Source of the DNA: Exiguobacterium sp. s124
GTDB taxonomy: Bacteria > Bacillota > Bacilli > Exiguobacteriales > Exiguobacteriaceae
Assembly (NCBI RefSeq): GCF_018617485.1
Contig: NZ_JACSKH010000001.1
Coordinates: 1,116,001-1,180,000, forward strand
Length of the DNA: 64,000 nucleotides
Reading direction: 5' to 3'
The position numbers were made by a program, and so were the translations under genes. Below the pieces are notes generated by a model. That model saw only the letters and a list, made by a program, of their open reading frames with translations, made no database searches and was not told where the DNA came from. Shown here one piece after another: positions 35,467 through 43,788 of this stretch. The stretch's first letter is position 1; each line of letters begins with the position of its first letter.

Positions 35467-36599
35467 CATTGTTCGATTGTAAGCTCGGGTAGCCATTGCG
35501 ACATATGGTTGCTGACAGGGGAAAAGAGTTCAGGTTTTGCTGATTTTAATGGAACAACTTCATAATATCCCTCTGATGATTTCTGTGTGAACGTTGGATA
35601 GAACATCGGATTTTTTAACTCAAACGTTGAAACGTCATCTTCCGTCGTTTTGACGACATCAATCCCAATAATGCCGCCCGTATTTCGATCATCTCCTTGT
35701 TGTCCAGACAGGAAGTTACCGAGAGAGTACACGACGAATGTTTGATTGCCATCAACTCCTTCAAGCATCTTTGGTGGTTGGAGGACGTGTGGGTGATGAC
35801 CGATGATAATGTCGACCCCAAGGTCCGCCAGCTTCTGAGTAAGTTCTGTCTGACTCTCATTCGGTAACGTTTCGTACTCTGTGCCAAAGTGTAGAGAGAC
35901 GACTGTCAAATCAGTCGTTTGCTCGGCCTTCTCGATTTCAGGTCGCATCTGCTCAAGGTCAATATAGTTGACGTGGTAAGGTTGCTTCGGAATGACACCA
36001 TTCGTCCCATACGTATAGGCTAAAAAAGAAAAAGAAATCTCATTTGCCGTCAACGTCCGAATGTTTGCCTTATCTTCCTCAGACAGGAATGAACCTGTGT
36101 AAGGCATACCGATTTCATTCCAGTGATTAATCGAATTCTCAATCGCACGTACTCCTCGATCCAGTGTATGATTGTTCGCCGTCGTGACTAAATCAATTCC
36201 GGCTCGTTGCAGAGCATCACCAATCTCAAACGGGCTGTTGAAAGCAGGATAACTTGATAATCCGATTTCACTCCCACCAATCATACTCTCTTGGTTGGCA
36301 ATTGCTACATCCGCTCGTTCTAAAATCGGTGCGACCCGTTCGAAGGAAGAGTCAAAATCAAACCCGTCATTGACACGAGCCGCGTTATATACTGAGTCAT
36401 GCAACAATACATCGCCGATAGCATAGACCGAAGCCGTCGTAATGACTGGTTCAGGTTCGGCTGGTGGCTCTTCAACGGGTGTTTGCACGACTGGTTCCTC
36501 GGTTTCGACTTGAGTGGTCGAGGAAGATTGTCCGCAGCCGAATAGGAGGATCAGGCTTGAAGTAAAAGCGAGATGAGAAATATATTTAATTGCTTTCAT
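35466..36599 (-). CDS. CapA/PgsA-family metallophosphatase-like lipoprotein
   Basis: The 377-residue protein starts with a lipoprotein signal peptide ending in LFGC (about 20-23), then a Glu/Pro/Val-rich linker, then the CapA domain: AIGDVLLHDSV (about 67-77), ANQESMIGG, TTANNHTLDRGVRA (about 145-158), SLHFGTEYE and GHHPHVLQ (about 271-278). These are the metal-binding motifs of the PGA_cap family linked to poly-gamma-glutamate capsules. No pgsB/C is nearby, so a capsule role is not supported by context. The ATG at 36599 follows AAAAGGAGG. Confidence 0.85.
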   Translation of the reverse strand: MKAIKYISHLAFTSSLILLFGCGQSSSTTQVETEEPVVQTPVEEPPAEPEPVITTASVYAIGDVLLHDSVYNAARVNDGFDFDSSFERVAPILERADVAIANQESMIGGSEIGLSSYPAFNSPFEIGDALQRAGIDLVTTANNHTLDRGVRAIENSINHWNEIGMPYTGSFLSEEDKANIRTLTANEISFSFLAYTYGTNGVIPKQPYHVNYIDLEQMRPEIEKAEQTTDLTVVSLHFGTEYETLPNESQTELTQKLADLGVDIIIGHHPHVLQPPKMLEGVDGNQTFVVYSLGNFLSGQQGDDRNTGGIIGIDVVKTTEDDVSTFELKNPMFYPTFTQKSSEGYYEVVPLKSAKPELFSPVSNHMSQWLPELTIEQ

Positions 36600-36683
36600 C
36601 AATAATAACCTCCTTTTCAAAGTGGAATCATCCTTAATATAAATTATTCGTTAAAAACTAGAAAAATCCTTGTATGTAAAAAT

Positions 36684-36704
36684 GGCAGGTCAAGAAGACC
36701 TGCC
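36684..36704 (-). terminator. Terminator of putP
   Basis: GGCAGGTC pairs with GACCTGCC around AAGAA; on the minus strand the stem is followed by ATTTTT. Confidence 0.82.
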
Positions 36705-36711
36705 AGGACGA

Positions 36712-38199
36712 TTATTTAATATGTTCTTTCACCATGTCACGCATTTGGTCGAATTCACGTTGAATGATTTCACTTGGTTTAGGTGTCATGAGACTGACGA
36801 CATAAATAGCAAGAGCGGACAGGAAGAACGCAGGGATCATTTCATAGAGCGTTCCGAACGTGCCAAAAAGTGAAGACGCGTAGTTCTTCCAGAGGATGAC
36901 GACGAATGCACCGGTCAACATCCCGGCAAGGGCGCCTTGACGAGTCGTCCGTTTCCAAAAGAGACTGAACAGAATGAGAGGTCCAAATGATGAACCAAAT
37001 CCTGCCCAAGCATAACCGACAAGATTTAAGATGGTGTCATCTGCATCGAGCGCGAGTACAATCGATACGACAGAGACGAGAATGACAGTGATACGACCGA
37101 CCATGACGAGTTCACGGTCACCTGCGTCCTTACGGAAGAATTTTTGATAAAAGTCTGTCGTCGCTGCACTTGATGAGACGAGCAATTGTGATGAAATGGT
37201 CGACATGATGGCAGCAAGAAGAGCCGCCAATAACACACCGGTGACCAAATCAGGGAACAATAAGTCTGATAGATTAATAAAAATGTTTTCTGGATTATCG
37301 ATTGTCAGTCCTTGTTGCGTGTAATAGGCAAGACCAAACAATCCGGTCGCCATCGCCCCGACGACAGTGAAGACCATCCAAGAGATTCCAATGCGACGTG
37401 CTGTTTTAATGTCTTCTAGTTTTCCAATTGCCATAAAGCGTACGATGATGTGAGGTTGACCGAAATATCCGAGGCCCCACGCGAATAAAGAAATGATACC
37501 AATCAGCGATTGTCCCGTCCAAGGGTCAAGTAACGCTTCATCGATATCCCGAACCGTGTCTAATGCGTTCGAGACACCATCCGTTGCCATAATGGCGATC
37601 GCCGGTACAAAAATGAGCGCAAAAAGCATAATCAATCCTTGAACGAAGTCCGTCCAGCTTACGGCTAAAAAACCACCGATGAACGTATACAGAATGATAA
37701 TCGATGCAAGAATGATAACGCCTGTCACAAACTCGATGTCAAAGACGGCATTGAACAGTCGTCCACCTGCAACGAACCCACTCGTCGCATACAACGTGAA
37801 AAAGATGAGCGTGACAGCAGCAGAAAAGGAACGTAACAATCCTTTTGAGTCTTTGAATCGCTTCTCAAAAAAATCTGGAATTGTGATCGCATCATCCGAT
37901 ATGTAGGAATAAATGCGCAATCTCGGAGCGACCAATAACCAGTTCAAGTAGGCGCCGATTGTCAACCCGATGACAATCCAGCCGCTTGAGATTCCCGTGG
38001 CATACATCGCACCAGGTAATCCCATCAAGAGCCACCCACTCATGTCAGACGCGCCAGCAGATAAAGCGGCGACGCCGGGTCCGAGTGCCCGTCCGCCTAA
38101 CATATAATCTCCGATACTGCTTGTTCTTCGATATGCGATGATCCCAAGTAAGACCATCAGTGCCATGTATAAGACAATGGACACTAAAATTCCGTTCAT
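36712..38199 (-). CDS. putP: Sodium/proline symporter
   Basis: The 495-residue SSS-family transporter reads as PutP/OpuE: YMLGGRALGPGVAALSAGAS (about 31-50) with DMSGWLLMGLPG, and the mid-protein Na+ site region with ILVSVVSIVLAL. It imports L-proline with Na+ for nutrition or osmoprotection. The ATG at 38199 is better spaced from the GGGGGG run than the ATG at 38205. A consensus cre site and a GTGATA palindrome lie just upstream, so carbon control is likely. Confidence 0.9.
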   Translation of the reverse strand: MNGILVSIVLYMALMVLLGIIAYRRTSSIGDYMLGGRALGPGVAALSAGASDMSGWLLMGLPGAMYATGISSGWIVIGLTIGAYLNWLLVAPRLRIYSYISDDAITIPDFFEKRFKDSKGLLRSFSAAVTLIFFTLYATSGFVAGGRLFNAVFDIEFVTGVIILASIIILYTFIGGFLAVSWTDFVQGLIMLFALIFVPAIAIMATDGVSNALDTVRDIDEALLDPWTGQSLIGIISLFAWGLGYFGQPHIIVRFMAIGKLEDIKTARRIGISWMVFTVVGAMATGLFGLAYYTQQGLTIDNPENIFINLSDLLFPDLVTGVLLAALLAAIMSTISSQLLVSSSAATTDFYQKFFRKDAGDRELVMVGRITVILVSVVSIVLALDADDTILNLVGYAWAGFGSSFGPLILFSLFWKRTTRQGALAGMLTGAFVVILWKNYASSLFGTFGTLYEMIPAFFLSALAIYVVSLMTPKPSEIIQREFDQMRDMVKEHIK

Positions 38200-38226
38200 C
38201 AACATCCCCCCGAAAGATATAAAATA

Positions 38227-38240
38227 TGAAAACGCTTTCA
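38227..38240. promoter_or_regulatory. CcpA cre site upstream of putP
   Basis: TGAAAACGCTTTCA fits TGWAANCGNTNWCA exactly and is itself a near-perfect palindrome. It lies 28 bases upstream of the putP start and downstream of a TTGACA (38258-38263, minus strand), in a position where CcpA would block transcription. Confidence 0.78.
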
Positions 38241-38255
38241 GTGATAGAATATCAC
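38241..38255. promoter_or_regulatory. GTGATA-GAA-TATCAC palindrome in the putP promoter
   Basis: A perfect 6+6 inverted repeat directly abutting the cre site and lying within the spacer after TTGACA. The cognate regulator is not evident; binding is an inference from symmetry and position. Confidence 0.4.
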
Positions 38256-38319
38256 TTTGTCAAAATATTGTCACAAGAGCTGGGGAGATGTAAAGATGTT
38301 TTTGATATCTGGTCTTAAG

Positions 38320-38877
38320 TTATCGAAATGTGCAAGAGACGAGATGGTCATTGACAAGGCCTGTCGCTTGTAGGTGGGCATAAACCGTGGTTGGCCCTAA
38401 AAATTTAAATCCACGCCGCTTCAGGTCTTTACTCAATCGCTCAGACAATTCTGTCGTTGCGGGGACTTCATCAAGTCGCTCCCACGAATTGATGATCGGC
38501 TTATGATCAACGAACGACCAAATATATGAATCGAACGAGCCAAACTCTTCCTGTAGTTTGATGAACTGTTTCGCGTTATTGATGGATGCTTCAATTTTTC
38601 GTCGGTTCCGGACAATTCCGCTATCTGCCATGAGTCTCTCAATATCTGCTTCTGTAAAACGTGCTACTTCGTTCACCTCGAAATTCGCATAGGCGGAGCG
38701 ATAGTTTTCACGCTTTCTTAAAATCGTGATCCAACTGAGTCCAGCCTGTGCACTCTCAAGTGTCAGACACTCAAAATGTTTTTGGTCATCGTGAACTGGA
38801 TTGCCCCATTCCTCGTCATGATAGCGAACGTAGAGCGGGTCATTCCCACACCACGGGCAGCGAAGTGTTTCTTGCAT
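38320..38877 (-). CDS. tag: DNA-3-methyladenine glycosylase I
   Basis: Tag removes 3-methyladenine from alkylated DNA. The 185-residue protein has the N-terminal zinc and recognition residues RCPWCGNDPLYVRYHDEEWG (about 6-25), SWITILRKRENYR (about 49-61) and the C-terminal LQATGLVNDHLVSC with the second zinc ligands. The ATG at 38877 follows AAAAAGGAG and gives the usual length. It is divergent from the DedA gene. Confidence 0.94.
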   Translation of the reverse strand: MQETLRCPWCGNDPLYVRYHDEEWGNPVHDDQKHFECLTLESAQAGLSWITILRKRENYRSAYANFEVNEVARFTEADIERLMADSGIVRNRRKIEASINNAKQFIKLQEEFGSFDSYIWSFVDHKPIINSWERLDEVPATTELSERLSKDLKRRGFKFLGPTTVYAHLQATGLVNDHLVSCTFR

Positions 38878-38969
38878 CTCAATCAACTCCTTTTTATATA
38901 AGTGTAGCATGTCTCAACGATTACTCGTTTGGAAGGTTGGGTATAAAGTGGGGGAATGGAGGCATCAAA

Positions 38970-39587
38970 ATGAGTGACTGGATGATTTCGATAATCGAAC
39001 AATATGGATACATAGGAATCGCGTTCATGATTTTTATTGAGAACGTCTTTCCGCCGATCCCTTCTGAAGTCGTATTACTCTTTGGTGGTTTTTTTGCAGT
39101 CAAGACTGATTTATCAATCATACTCGTGATTGTCGCTTCGACGGTTGGAGCTATTTTAGGGGCAGTATTACTTTACGGACTTGGTCTCTTATTTGATGTC
39201 GAACAGATTGAAAAGTGGACGAAGAAATATGGGAAGTGGCTTCGTCTTAATATCGATGACGTTAAAAAAGCGGATGCCTGGTTTGATCGCTATGGAGGAT
39301 GGATGGTCTTCTTCGGTCGATTGATGCCAGTCGTTCGAAGTCTCATCTCTATCCCGGCTGGTATGTCAAATATGCCATTTCTGAAGTTTTTACTTCTCAG
39401 TACTGCCGGAACGGCAATTTGGAATACGATCCTCATCATGGTCGGGATGAAGGTTGGTGAGAACTGGAAAGATATTCTCGCCTACCTGGATGCGTATTCT
39501 TACACGATTTACGGCCTGCTCCTCGTTGGGGTGATCGCTTATGTTATTTGGCGTAAAAAACGGCACAAAAAACTAGCAAAAGACTAA
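38970..39587 (+). CDS. DedA-family membrane protein
   Basis: A 205-residue polytopic protein of the DedA family, linked to membrane homeostasis and, in several members, undecaprenyl-phosphate or lipid scrambling. Characteristic features are the N-terminal FIENVFPPIPSEVVLLFGGF (about 24-43), and FFGRLMPVVRSLISIPAGMS (about 112-131) with the conserved Arg residues and Pro. The ATG at 38970 follows GGAATGGAGG. Confidence 0.9.
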   Translation: MSDWMISIIEQYGYIGIAFMIFIENVFPPIPSEVVLLFGGFFAVKTDLSIILVIVASTVGAILGAVLLYGLGLLFDVEQIEKWTKKYGKWLRLNIDDVKKADAWFDRYGGWMVFFGRLMPVVRSLISIPAGMSNMPFLKFLLLSTAGTAIWNTILIMVGMKVGENWKDILAYLDAYSYTIYGLLLVGVIAYVIWRKKRHKKLAKD

Positions 39588-39590
39588 ATG

Positions 39591-39627
39591 AAAAAGCGGG
39601 TGGACCTATGAATGGGTTCGCCCGCTT
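39591..39627 (-). terminator. Terminator of the CPA2 antiporter gene
   Basis: AAGCGGG pairs with CCCGCTT with inner complementarity; on the minus strand it ends in TTTTT. It lies between convergent genes. Confidence 0.65.
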
Positions 39628-40795
39628 ACTCTTCTTTTTTCTTCTCGGGTAATACTTTTGTAAGTGTTCGTTCTGTCTTCTCGGCCAAATATTCAGAGAA
39701 GCGGAATAAGATAATACCGACAATGGCTGATACGAAAATGTAGAGACCAACAAATAAGTTGATTGCACCGTTCGAGAGGGCGGTAAACAAGATGGAGAAC
39801 TCTCCACGAGGAGCGAGAGAGAAGCCGGCTTCATTTGCCTGAACACGAGATAACCCGTAGATCCTGCCTCCGACACGACCGACAATCCATTTCGACAAAA
39901 CACCCCAAACAATCAAGACAAAGAATAGTGCGTTAACGATGACACCTTTCTCCAAATTGATTGATATTCCAAATGAAATAAAGAAAATGGGGAGAAACAA
40001 ATCACGAACTGGTACAGTCAAACGTTTAAGCGGACGAACGTCATGGATATCAGCTAGCATGATTCCGGCAATGAAGGCTCCTAAAATCTCAGAAAGCCCA
40101 AATACCATACCGATCCCAGCGAAGAAGAGGATAAGTCCAATAAGACCGATACTCGCATCATCCTGACGCAACAAATGTTTCGAGAACTTTTGTTGTTTTG
40201 ATACAAAATTTGAACCAATAAACAACAGCACACCAAAAATGAGGAATCCGGCAAACACTTTGCCAACGTCAGTCATGGCTATCGGTTCCTCTTGAATAAT
40301 GAATGGGGCAATCGTAAGCAGGAGTGGTGCAAAAATATCTTCGAAAATAAGTAGAGCGAGTACGAATTCTTTAATATCTTCATGTTTTTCGGAGTGGCGC
40401 TCAAGCAGTTTCGCCGAGATGGAAGAGCTCGTCGCATACAATACGGCACCAATCAGGAAGGCACGTGGAAAGTCCAACCCGAACAGCAAGGCGATTCCGA
40501 ATGAGACACCAAATGAAAGGACGATGTCCAGAACGCCCGCCTTCCATACTCTTCGCATCCGTTTCCAAAGTTCACGCAACGGAAACTTTAAACCGAGCAG
40601 GAAAAATAACAGAATAATCCCGATTTCACCCGCAATTTTAAATACCTCGTTTCCGTCCCAGAAAAAGCCGACTCCAACACCAATGGCGATAAACGCTAAA
40701 ATACTAGGAAAGTACAGGCGTTCAATAAGGAGGCTGAAGACGGAGATGAGCGTGAGCGCCAGTCCGAGCAACACGATGATGTTCAATCCATCCAT
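39626..40795 (-). CDS. CPA2-family cation:proton antiporter
   Basis: The 389-residue protein has about 12 membrane segments of the monovalent cation:proton antiporter-2 family (KefB/KhtU-like): SILAFIAIGVGVGFFW (about 31-46), LLFFLLGLKFPL (about 62-73), the ion-site stretch ALLIFEDIFAPLLL (about 147-160) with Glu-Asp, and RGEFSILFTAL (about 327-337). It ends in a charged tail without the TrkA-N/TrkA-C domains seen in Kef proteins. The ion (K+, Na+ or NH4+) is not determined. The GNAT gene is 25 bases upstream in the same operon. Confidence 0.85.
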   Translation of the reverse strand: MDGLNIIVLLGLALTLISVFSLLIERLYFPSILAFIAIGVGVGFFWDGNEVFKIAGEIGIILLFFLLGLKFPLRELWKRMRRVWKAGVLDIVLSFGVSFGIALLFGLDFPRAFLIGAVLYATSSSISAKLLERHSEKHEDIKEFVLALLIFEDIFAPLLLTIAPFIIQEEPIAMTDVGKVFAGFLIFGVLLFIGSNFVSKQQKFSKHLLRQDDASIGLIGLILFFAGIGMVFGLSEILGAFIAGIMLADIHDVRPLKRLTVPVRDLFLPIFFISFGISINLEKGVIVNALFFVLIVWGVLSKWIVGRVGGRIYGLSRVQANEAGFSLAPRGEFSILFTALSNGAINLFVGLYIFVSAIVGIILFRFSEYLAEKTERTLTKVLPEKKKEE

Positions 40796-40820
40796 AAGTC
40801 ATCTCCTTCGTTGAGGGGTA

Positions 40821-41246
40821 TTAACTTTCTGATTGATTCCACTGGTACTCCATGCCAACTGATTCAGGACGTGAATAGTCAAAGCCGAATTGTCGATATA
40901 ATCCATCCGCCGGAATATCTGCGATCAGACTGATGATAGCCGTCTCATCCGCTTCCTTTAAAATCCACTCCATTAAATTCTCCATAATTAGCTTTCCAAG
41001 GCCGAGGCCTTGACACTCTGGATCAACGACGATGTCGACTAGATGAAAGACCATCCCGCCGTCCCCGACGACTCGTCCCATTCCGACGATCTCATCATCT
41101 AAATATAAACAGACACCAAATAATGTGTTTTTAAGACCTTTGATTGTACTTTCATCCGATCGCCGAGGCATTCCCGCCTTCACACGTAACGACTGATGTT
41201 GTTCCGGTGTCGGTGTCTCAACTTTAACAGTAACTTCATTGACCAT
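40821..41246 (-). CDS. GNAT-family N-acetyltransferase
   Basis: A 141-residue acetyltransferase with the acetyl-CoA binding motif VVDPECQGLGLGKLIMENLM (about 73-92, Q/RxxGxG/A type) and the C-terminal LYRQFGFDY. The substrate is unknown. The ATG at 41246 follows AGGGGGA; longer in-frame starts would overlap the divergent glpP promoter and have no site. It is the first gene of an operon with the CPA2 antiporter. Confidence 0.83.
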   Translation of the reverse strand: MVNEVTVKVETPTPEQHQSLRVKAGMPRRSDESTIKGLKNTLFGVCLYLDDEIVGMGRVVGDGGMVFHLVDIVVDPECQGLGLGKLIMENLMEWILKEADETAIISLIADIPADGLYRQFGFDYSRPESVGMEYQWNQSES

Positions 41247-41362
41247 ACTAAAATCCCCCTCTACACAAGTTAATTTTATTTTCCCACTATATTGAATGAG
41301 TAAACCTTGATTTCTGAAAATGGCTATCGGCATAATGAGAGAAGAGACAGGGGGAATTGCGG

Positions 41363-41908
41363 ATGTTACATGGACAATCGATCTTGCCCGCGATAAGGGA
41401 TATGCGCGATCTAGAACGATTTTTGTCAAGTGAACTTGAGTTAGGCGTATTGCTTGAGGTTCATATGAGTCGTTTAGAGTCAATTTTCAAACTGCTGGAG
41501 AAGCATCAAAAAAAGGTATTCGTTCATATGGATTTAATCCAAGGCATGAAAGCGGATGAATTTGCGACCGAATACGTCTGCCAAACGTTTAAACCGTTCG
41601 GAATCATCTCGACGAAAGGAAACGTCATCGTTAAGGCGAAACAAAATAATGTGATGACGGTACAACGGTTATTTTTAATTGACTCGACGTCGTTAGAAAA
41701 GAGTATCAGACATATTGAACGGTCAAAACCAGACTATATTGAGGTGCTTCCAGGAATTGTGCCGAAATATATTCGACGAGTGCAGGAGCGGACCGGTATA
41801 CCGGTATTTGCAGGTGGACTCATTGAGACGACAGAAGAAGTGAACGAAGCCCTTGCTGCTGGAGCAAGCGTCATTACGACATCGAATCGTAAACTGTGGA
41901 CTGAGTAA
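41363..41908 (+). CDS. glpP: Glycerol uptake operon antiterminator GlpP
   Basis: GlpP is an RNA-binding regulator that, with glycerol 3-phosphate, prevents termination in glp leader transcripts. The 181-residue protein has the expected TIM-barrel-like sequence: VFVHMDLIQGMKADEFATE (about 53-71), GIISTKGN, and the C-terminal PVFAGGLIETTEEVNEAL with phosphate-binding GG. The ATG at 41363 has AGGGGGA seven bases upstream. No glpF, glpK or glpD lies in the window, so its targets are elsewhere. An SDR gene follows 40 bases later. Confidence 0.9.
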   Translation: MLHGQSILPAIRDMRDLERFLSSELELGVLLEVHMSRLESIFKLLEKHQKKVFVHMDLIQGMKADEFATEYVCQTFKPFGIISTKGNVIVKAKQNNVMTVQRLFLIDSTSLEKSIRHIERSKPDYIEVLPGIVPKYIRRVQERTGIPVFAGGLIETTEEVNEALAAGASVITTSNRKLWTE

Positions 41909-41948
41909 GCTACATTGGGGTATACATTCTTCTAGGAGGGATGAATAG

Positions 41949-42653
41949 ATGAAAGACGTGATGATTATTACAGGAGTGACTCATGGGATTGGATATGCGC
42001 TCGCAAATGCGTTTGTAGACCAATATGAAGTGATTGGGTTAGATATTGAGGATGACCCGCATATTAAAGGGATGCTCTTTTATCAAGTTGATCTTGGAAA
42101 TACAGAGGAATTACAACGTGTATTTGAAGACATCAAGACACGTGTCGGACGTGCCCACGTTTTGATTAACAATGGTGGAATCGCCTCACTTGTCAAGCCA
42201 ATTGACGAACTGAATGTCGATACGTTTAAACGAGTTATCGATGTCAATTTAGTCGGCACTTTTACTTGTGCAAAATACTTTTTAGAACTAAATCATGATG
42301 AATCGTACGGTCGGATTGTCAACATGGCCTCTACAAGGGCTTCTCAAAATGAACCTCACTGGGATGCATACGGCGCCTCAAAAGGTGGAATTGTCGGTTT
42401 GACTCACTCGCTAGCCATTTCATTGAGTGAACGACCCGTAACGGTAAATGCAATCAGCCCAGGGTGGATTCATACGTCAGAAGATAGCTTACGTGAAGTC
42501 GATCATCGTCAACACCCGTCAGGACGAGTCGGGGAACCGGATGATATCGTCCGAGCTGTAAGCTATTTGATTGACCGAAACAATGACTTTGTCAATGGTC
42601 ATAATCTAGTTGTAGATGGTGGAATGACGAAAAAAATGATTTATGAAGAATGA
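41949..42653 (+). CDS. Short-chain dehydrogenase/reductase
   Basis: The 234-residue protein has the classical SDR layout: cofactor motif TGVTHGIG (about 8-15), Asp at the end of the second strand (GLDIED) suggesting NAD(H) preference, NNGG (about 77-80), catalytic Ser in NMASTRAS, YGASK (about 140-144) and PGW. The substrate is unknown. The ATG at 41949 follows AGGAGGGATG. It is probably cotranscribed with glpP; a link to polyol metabolism is only suggested by this neighbour. Confidence 0.85.
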   Translation: MKDVMIITGVTHGIGYALANAFVDQYEVIGLDIEDDPHIKGMLFYQVDLGNTEELQRVFEDIKTRVGRAHVLINNGGIASLVKPIDELNVDTFKRVIDVNLVGTFTCAKYFLELNHDESYGRIVNMASTRASQNEPHWDAYGASKGGIVGLTHSLAISLSERPVTVNAISPGWIHTSEDSLREVDHRQHPSGRVGEPDDIVRAVSYLIDRNNDFVNGHNLVVDGGMTKKMIYEE

Positions 42654-42752
42654 TAAGGCTATATACCCAATTCCGCTTTAAAATTAGATTATTTAGGCCT
42701 ATATCCGGGTAATTAATAAAGAGTTTATACCCGAGATTAGGAGGAAGGTGCT

Positions 42753-43601
42753 ATGAATCCCCTTGTAGAAGAAGCACTCCGCTTTTCATCGATTCGTCAT
42801 GGAGGACAACATCGCAAAGGTTCATCGATTCCATATTTGTCACATCCATATTCAGTTGCATTGCTTCTTGAAACGGATCAGCAACCGTCAACGGTCGTGG
42901 CAGCAGGGCTCCTTCATGACTTGATTGAAGATACGAATACGGAACCGAAAGAAATTTTAGCAAGATTTGGTCCAGACGTGTTACGGCTCGTACTTGCCGT
43001 CTCTGAGAAAAATCGGGAGGAAACATGGGAACAACGAAAACGAAAGACTTTGCAACACATCTCCTTTCTACAATTTGATGAGGTCGCACTCCTCGTGGCG
43101 GACAAGCTACATAATCTCCGTTCCATCCGCTATGATTTAGAGATGGAAGGGATGACGGTGTGGCAACGCTTTAAACGTCCGATGCGAGACCAATCTTGGT
43201 ATTATCATCAGTTACTTCTTGCGTTCGAACCATTTAGTAGTTCGACAGACTTGATTGGTCTGTACGAACAAGAACTCAATTCCTTATTTTATGGCGGAAA
43301 TAATGAAAAAGATCGGAAAGTGGCAAGACTCTTTGAATCAATTCTTACCTGTTTTATCGAGGATGAATGGGTTCAAGAAGCGGCACCACTTTGTCAAACT
43401 GCATATGAACTAAAAGAGATTGTTGCTCGTGCGTCGGTGGATGAGGCTGAGGTACATGAATTTCGTGAACAACTCGAGCGAGCTGGTTGGAACACACCTT
43501 TGTCGGCGCCTTTATTAGCTGCAATGCAAGAACTGGGCTATCGAACTGCCTTAGATGCGCCGGATTTTGTCACACTCATGCGCCGCTCGATTGTCAACTA
43601 G
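42753..43601 (+). CDS. HD-domain phosphohydrolase, RelA/SpoT-hydrolase-like
   Basis: A 282-residue protein whose N-terminal half is an HD domain: SIRHGGQHRKGSSIPYLSHP (about 13-32), the HD pair in GLLHDLIEDT (about 52-61), and VADKLHNLRSI (about 112-122). This pattern is that of the (p)ppGpp hydrolase domain and relatives; the synthetase domain is absent. The C-terminal 120 residues are unassigned. A small alarmone hydrolase role is possible, not shown. The ATG at 42753 follows AGGAGGAAGG. TATACCC repeats lie upstream; the Mn riboswitch promoter begins inside its last codons. Confidence 0.8.
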   Translation: MNPLVEEALRFSSIRHGGQHRKGSSIPYLSHPYSVALLLETDQQPSTVVAAGLLHDLIEDTNTEPKEILARFGPDVLRLVLAVSEKNREETWEQRKRKTLQHISFLQFDEVALLVADKLHNLRSIRYDLEMEGMTVWQRFKRPMRDQSWYYHQLLLAFEPFSSSTDLIGLYEQELNSLFYGGNNEKDRKVARLFESILTCFIEDEWVQEAAPLCQTAYELKEIVARASVDEAEVHEFREQLERAGWNTPLSAPLLAAMQELGYRTALDAPDFVTLMRRSIVN

Positions 43602-43619
43602 GACGGTTCATGCTATAGT
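43591..43619 (+). promoter_or_regulatory. Promoter of the Mn riboswitch transcript
   Basis: TTGTCA and TGCTATAGT (extended -10) with a 17-bp spacer. The -35 overlaps the end of the HD-domain gene. The predicted start is about 43626, just before the aptamer. Confidence 0.7.
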
Positions 43620-43627
43620 CAAATGGA

Positions 43628-43721
43628 AGATAAAAAGGGGAGTAGCGACCACAATCGTGGTCGATGGGTCGTCATTACAGTGCGCATGCACTCGGTCCAT
43701 CGAGCTTTTACAAGTCCGCAA
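43628..43721 (+). ncRNA. yybP-ykoY (manganese) riboswitch aptamer
   Basis: The leader contains AAAGGGGAGTAGC at 43634-43646, the highly conserved signature of the yybP-ykoY motif, then a hairpin (GCGACCAC/GTGGTCG region), and the second conserved strand around GTCATTACAG and CGGTCCATCGAG. The RNA senses Mn2+ and usually turns on metal exporters. A long hairpin terminator follows at 43721, and a cation exporter gene is downstream. The 3' boundary is approximate. Confidence 0.85.
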
Positions 43722-43766
43722 GACCTTTTTATGGGCGTTTTTGTCGTCCATAAAAAGGTCTTTTTT
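43721..43766 (+). terminator. Riboswitch-controlled terminator
   Basis: AGACCTTTTTATGGGCG pairs with CGTCCATAAAAAGGTCT (17 bp, one wobble) followed by six T, located between the aptamer and the exporter start codon. Confidence 0.88.
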
Positions 43767-43788
43767 GTTTACCCAAGGAGGAGAAAAA

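Noticed and set aside
43555-43788. Long in-frame N-terminal extension of the cation exporter
   Set aside because: It runs through the Mn riboswitch and its terminator and has no ribosome binding site; the ATG at 43789 has an AGGAGG-type site.
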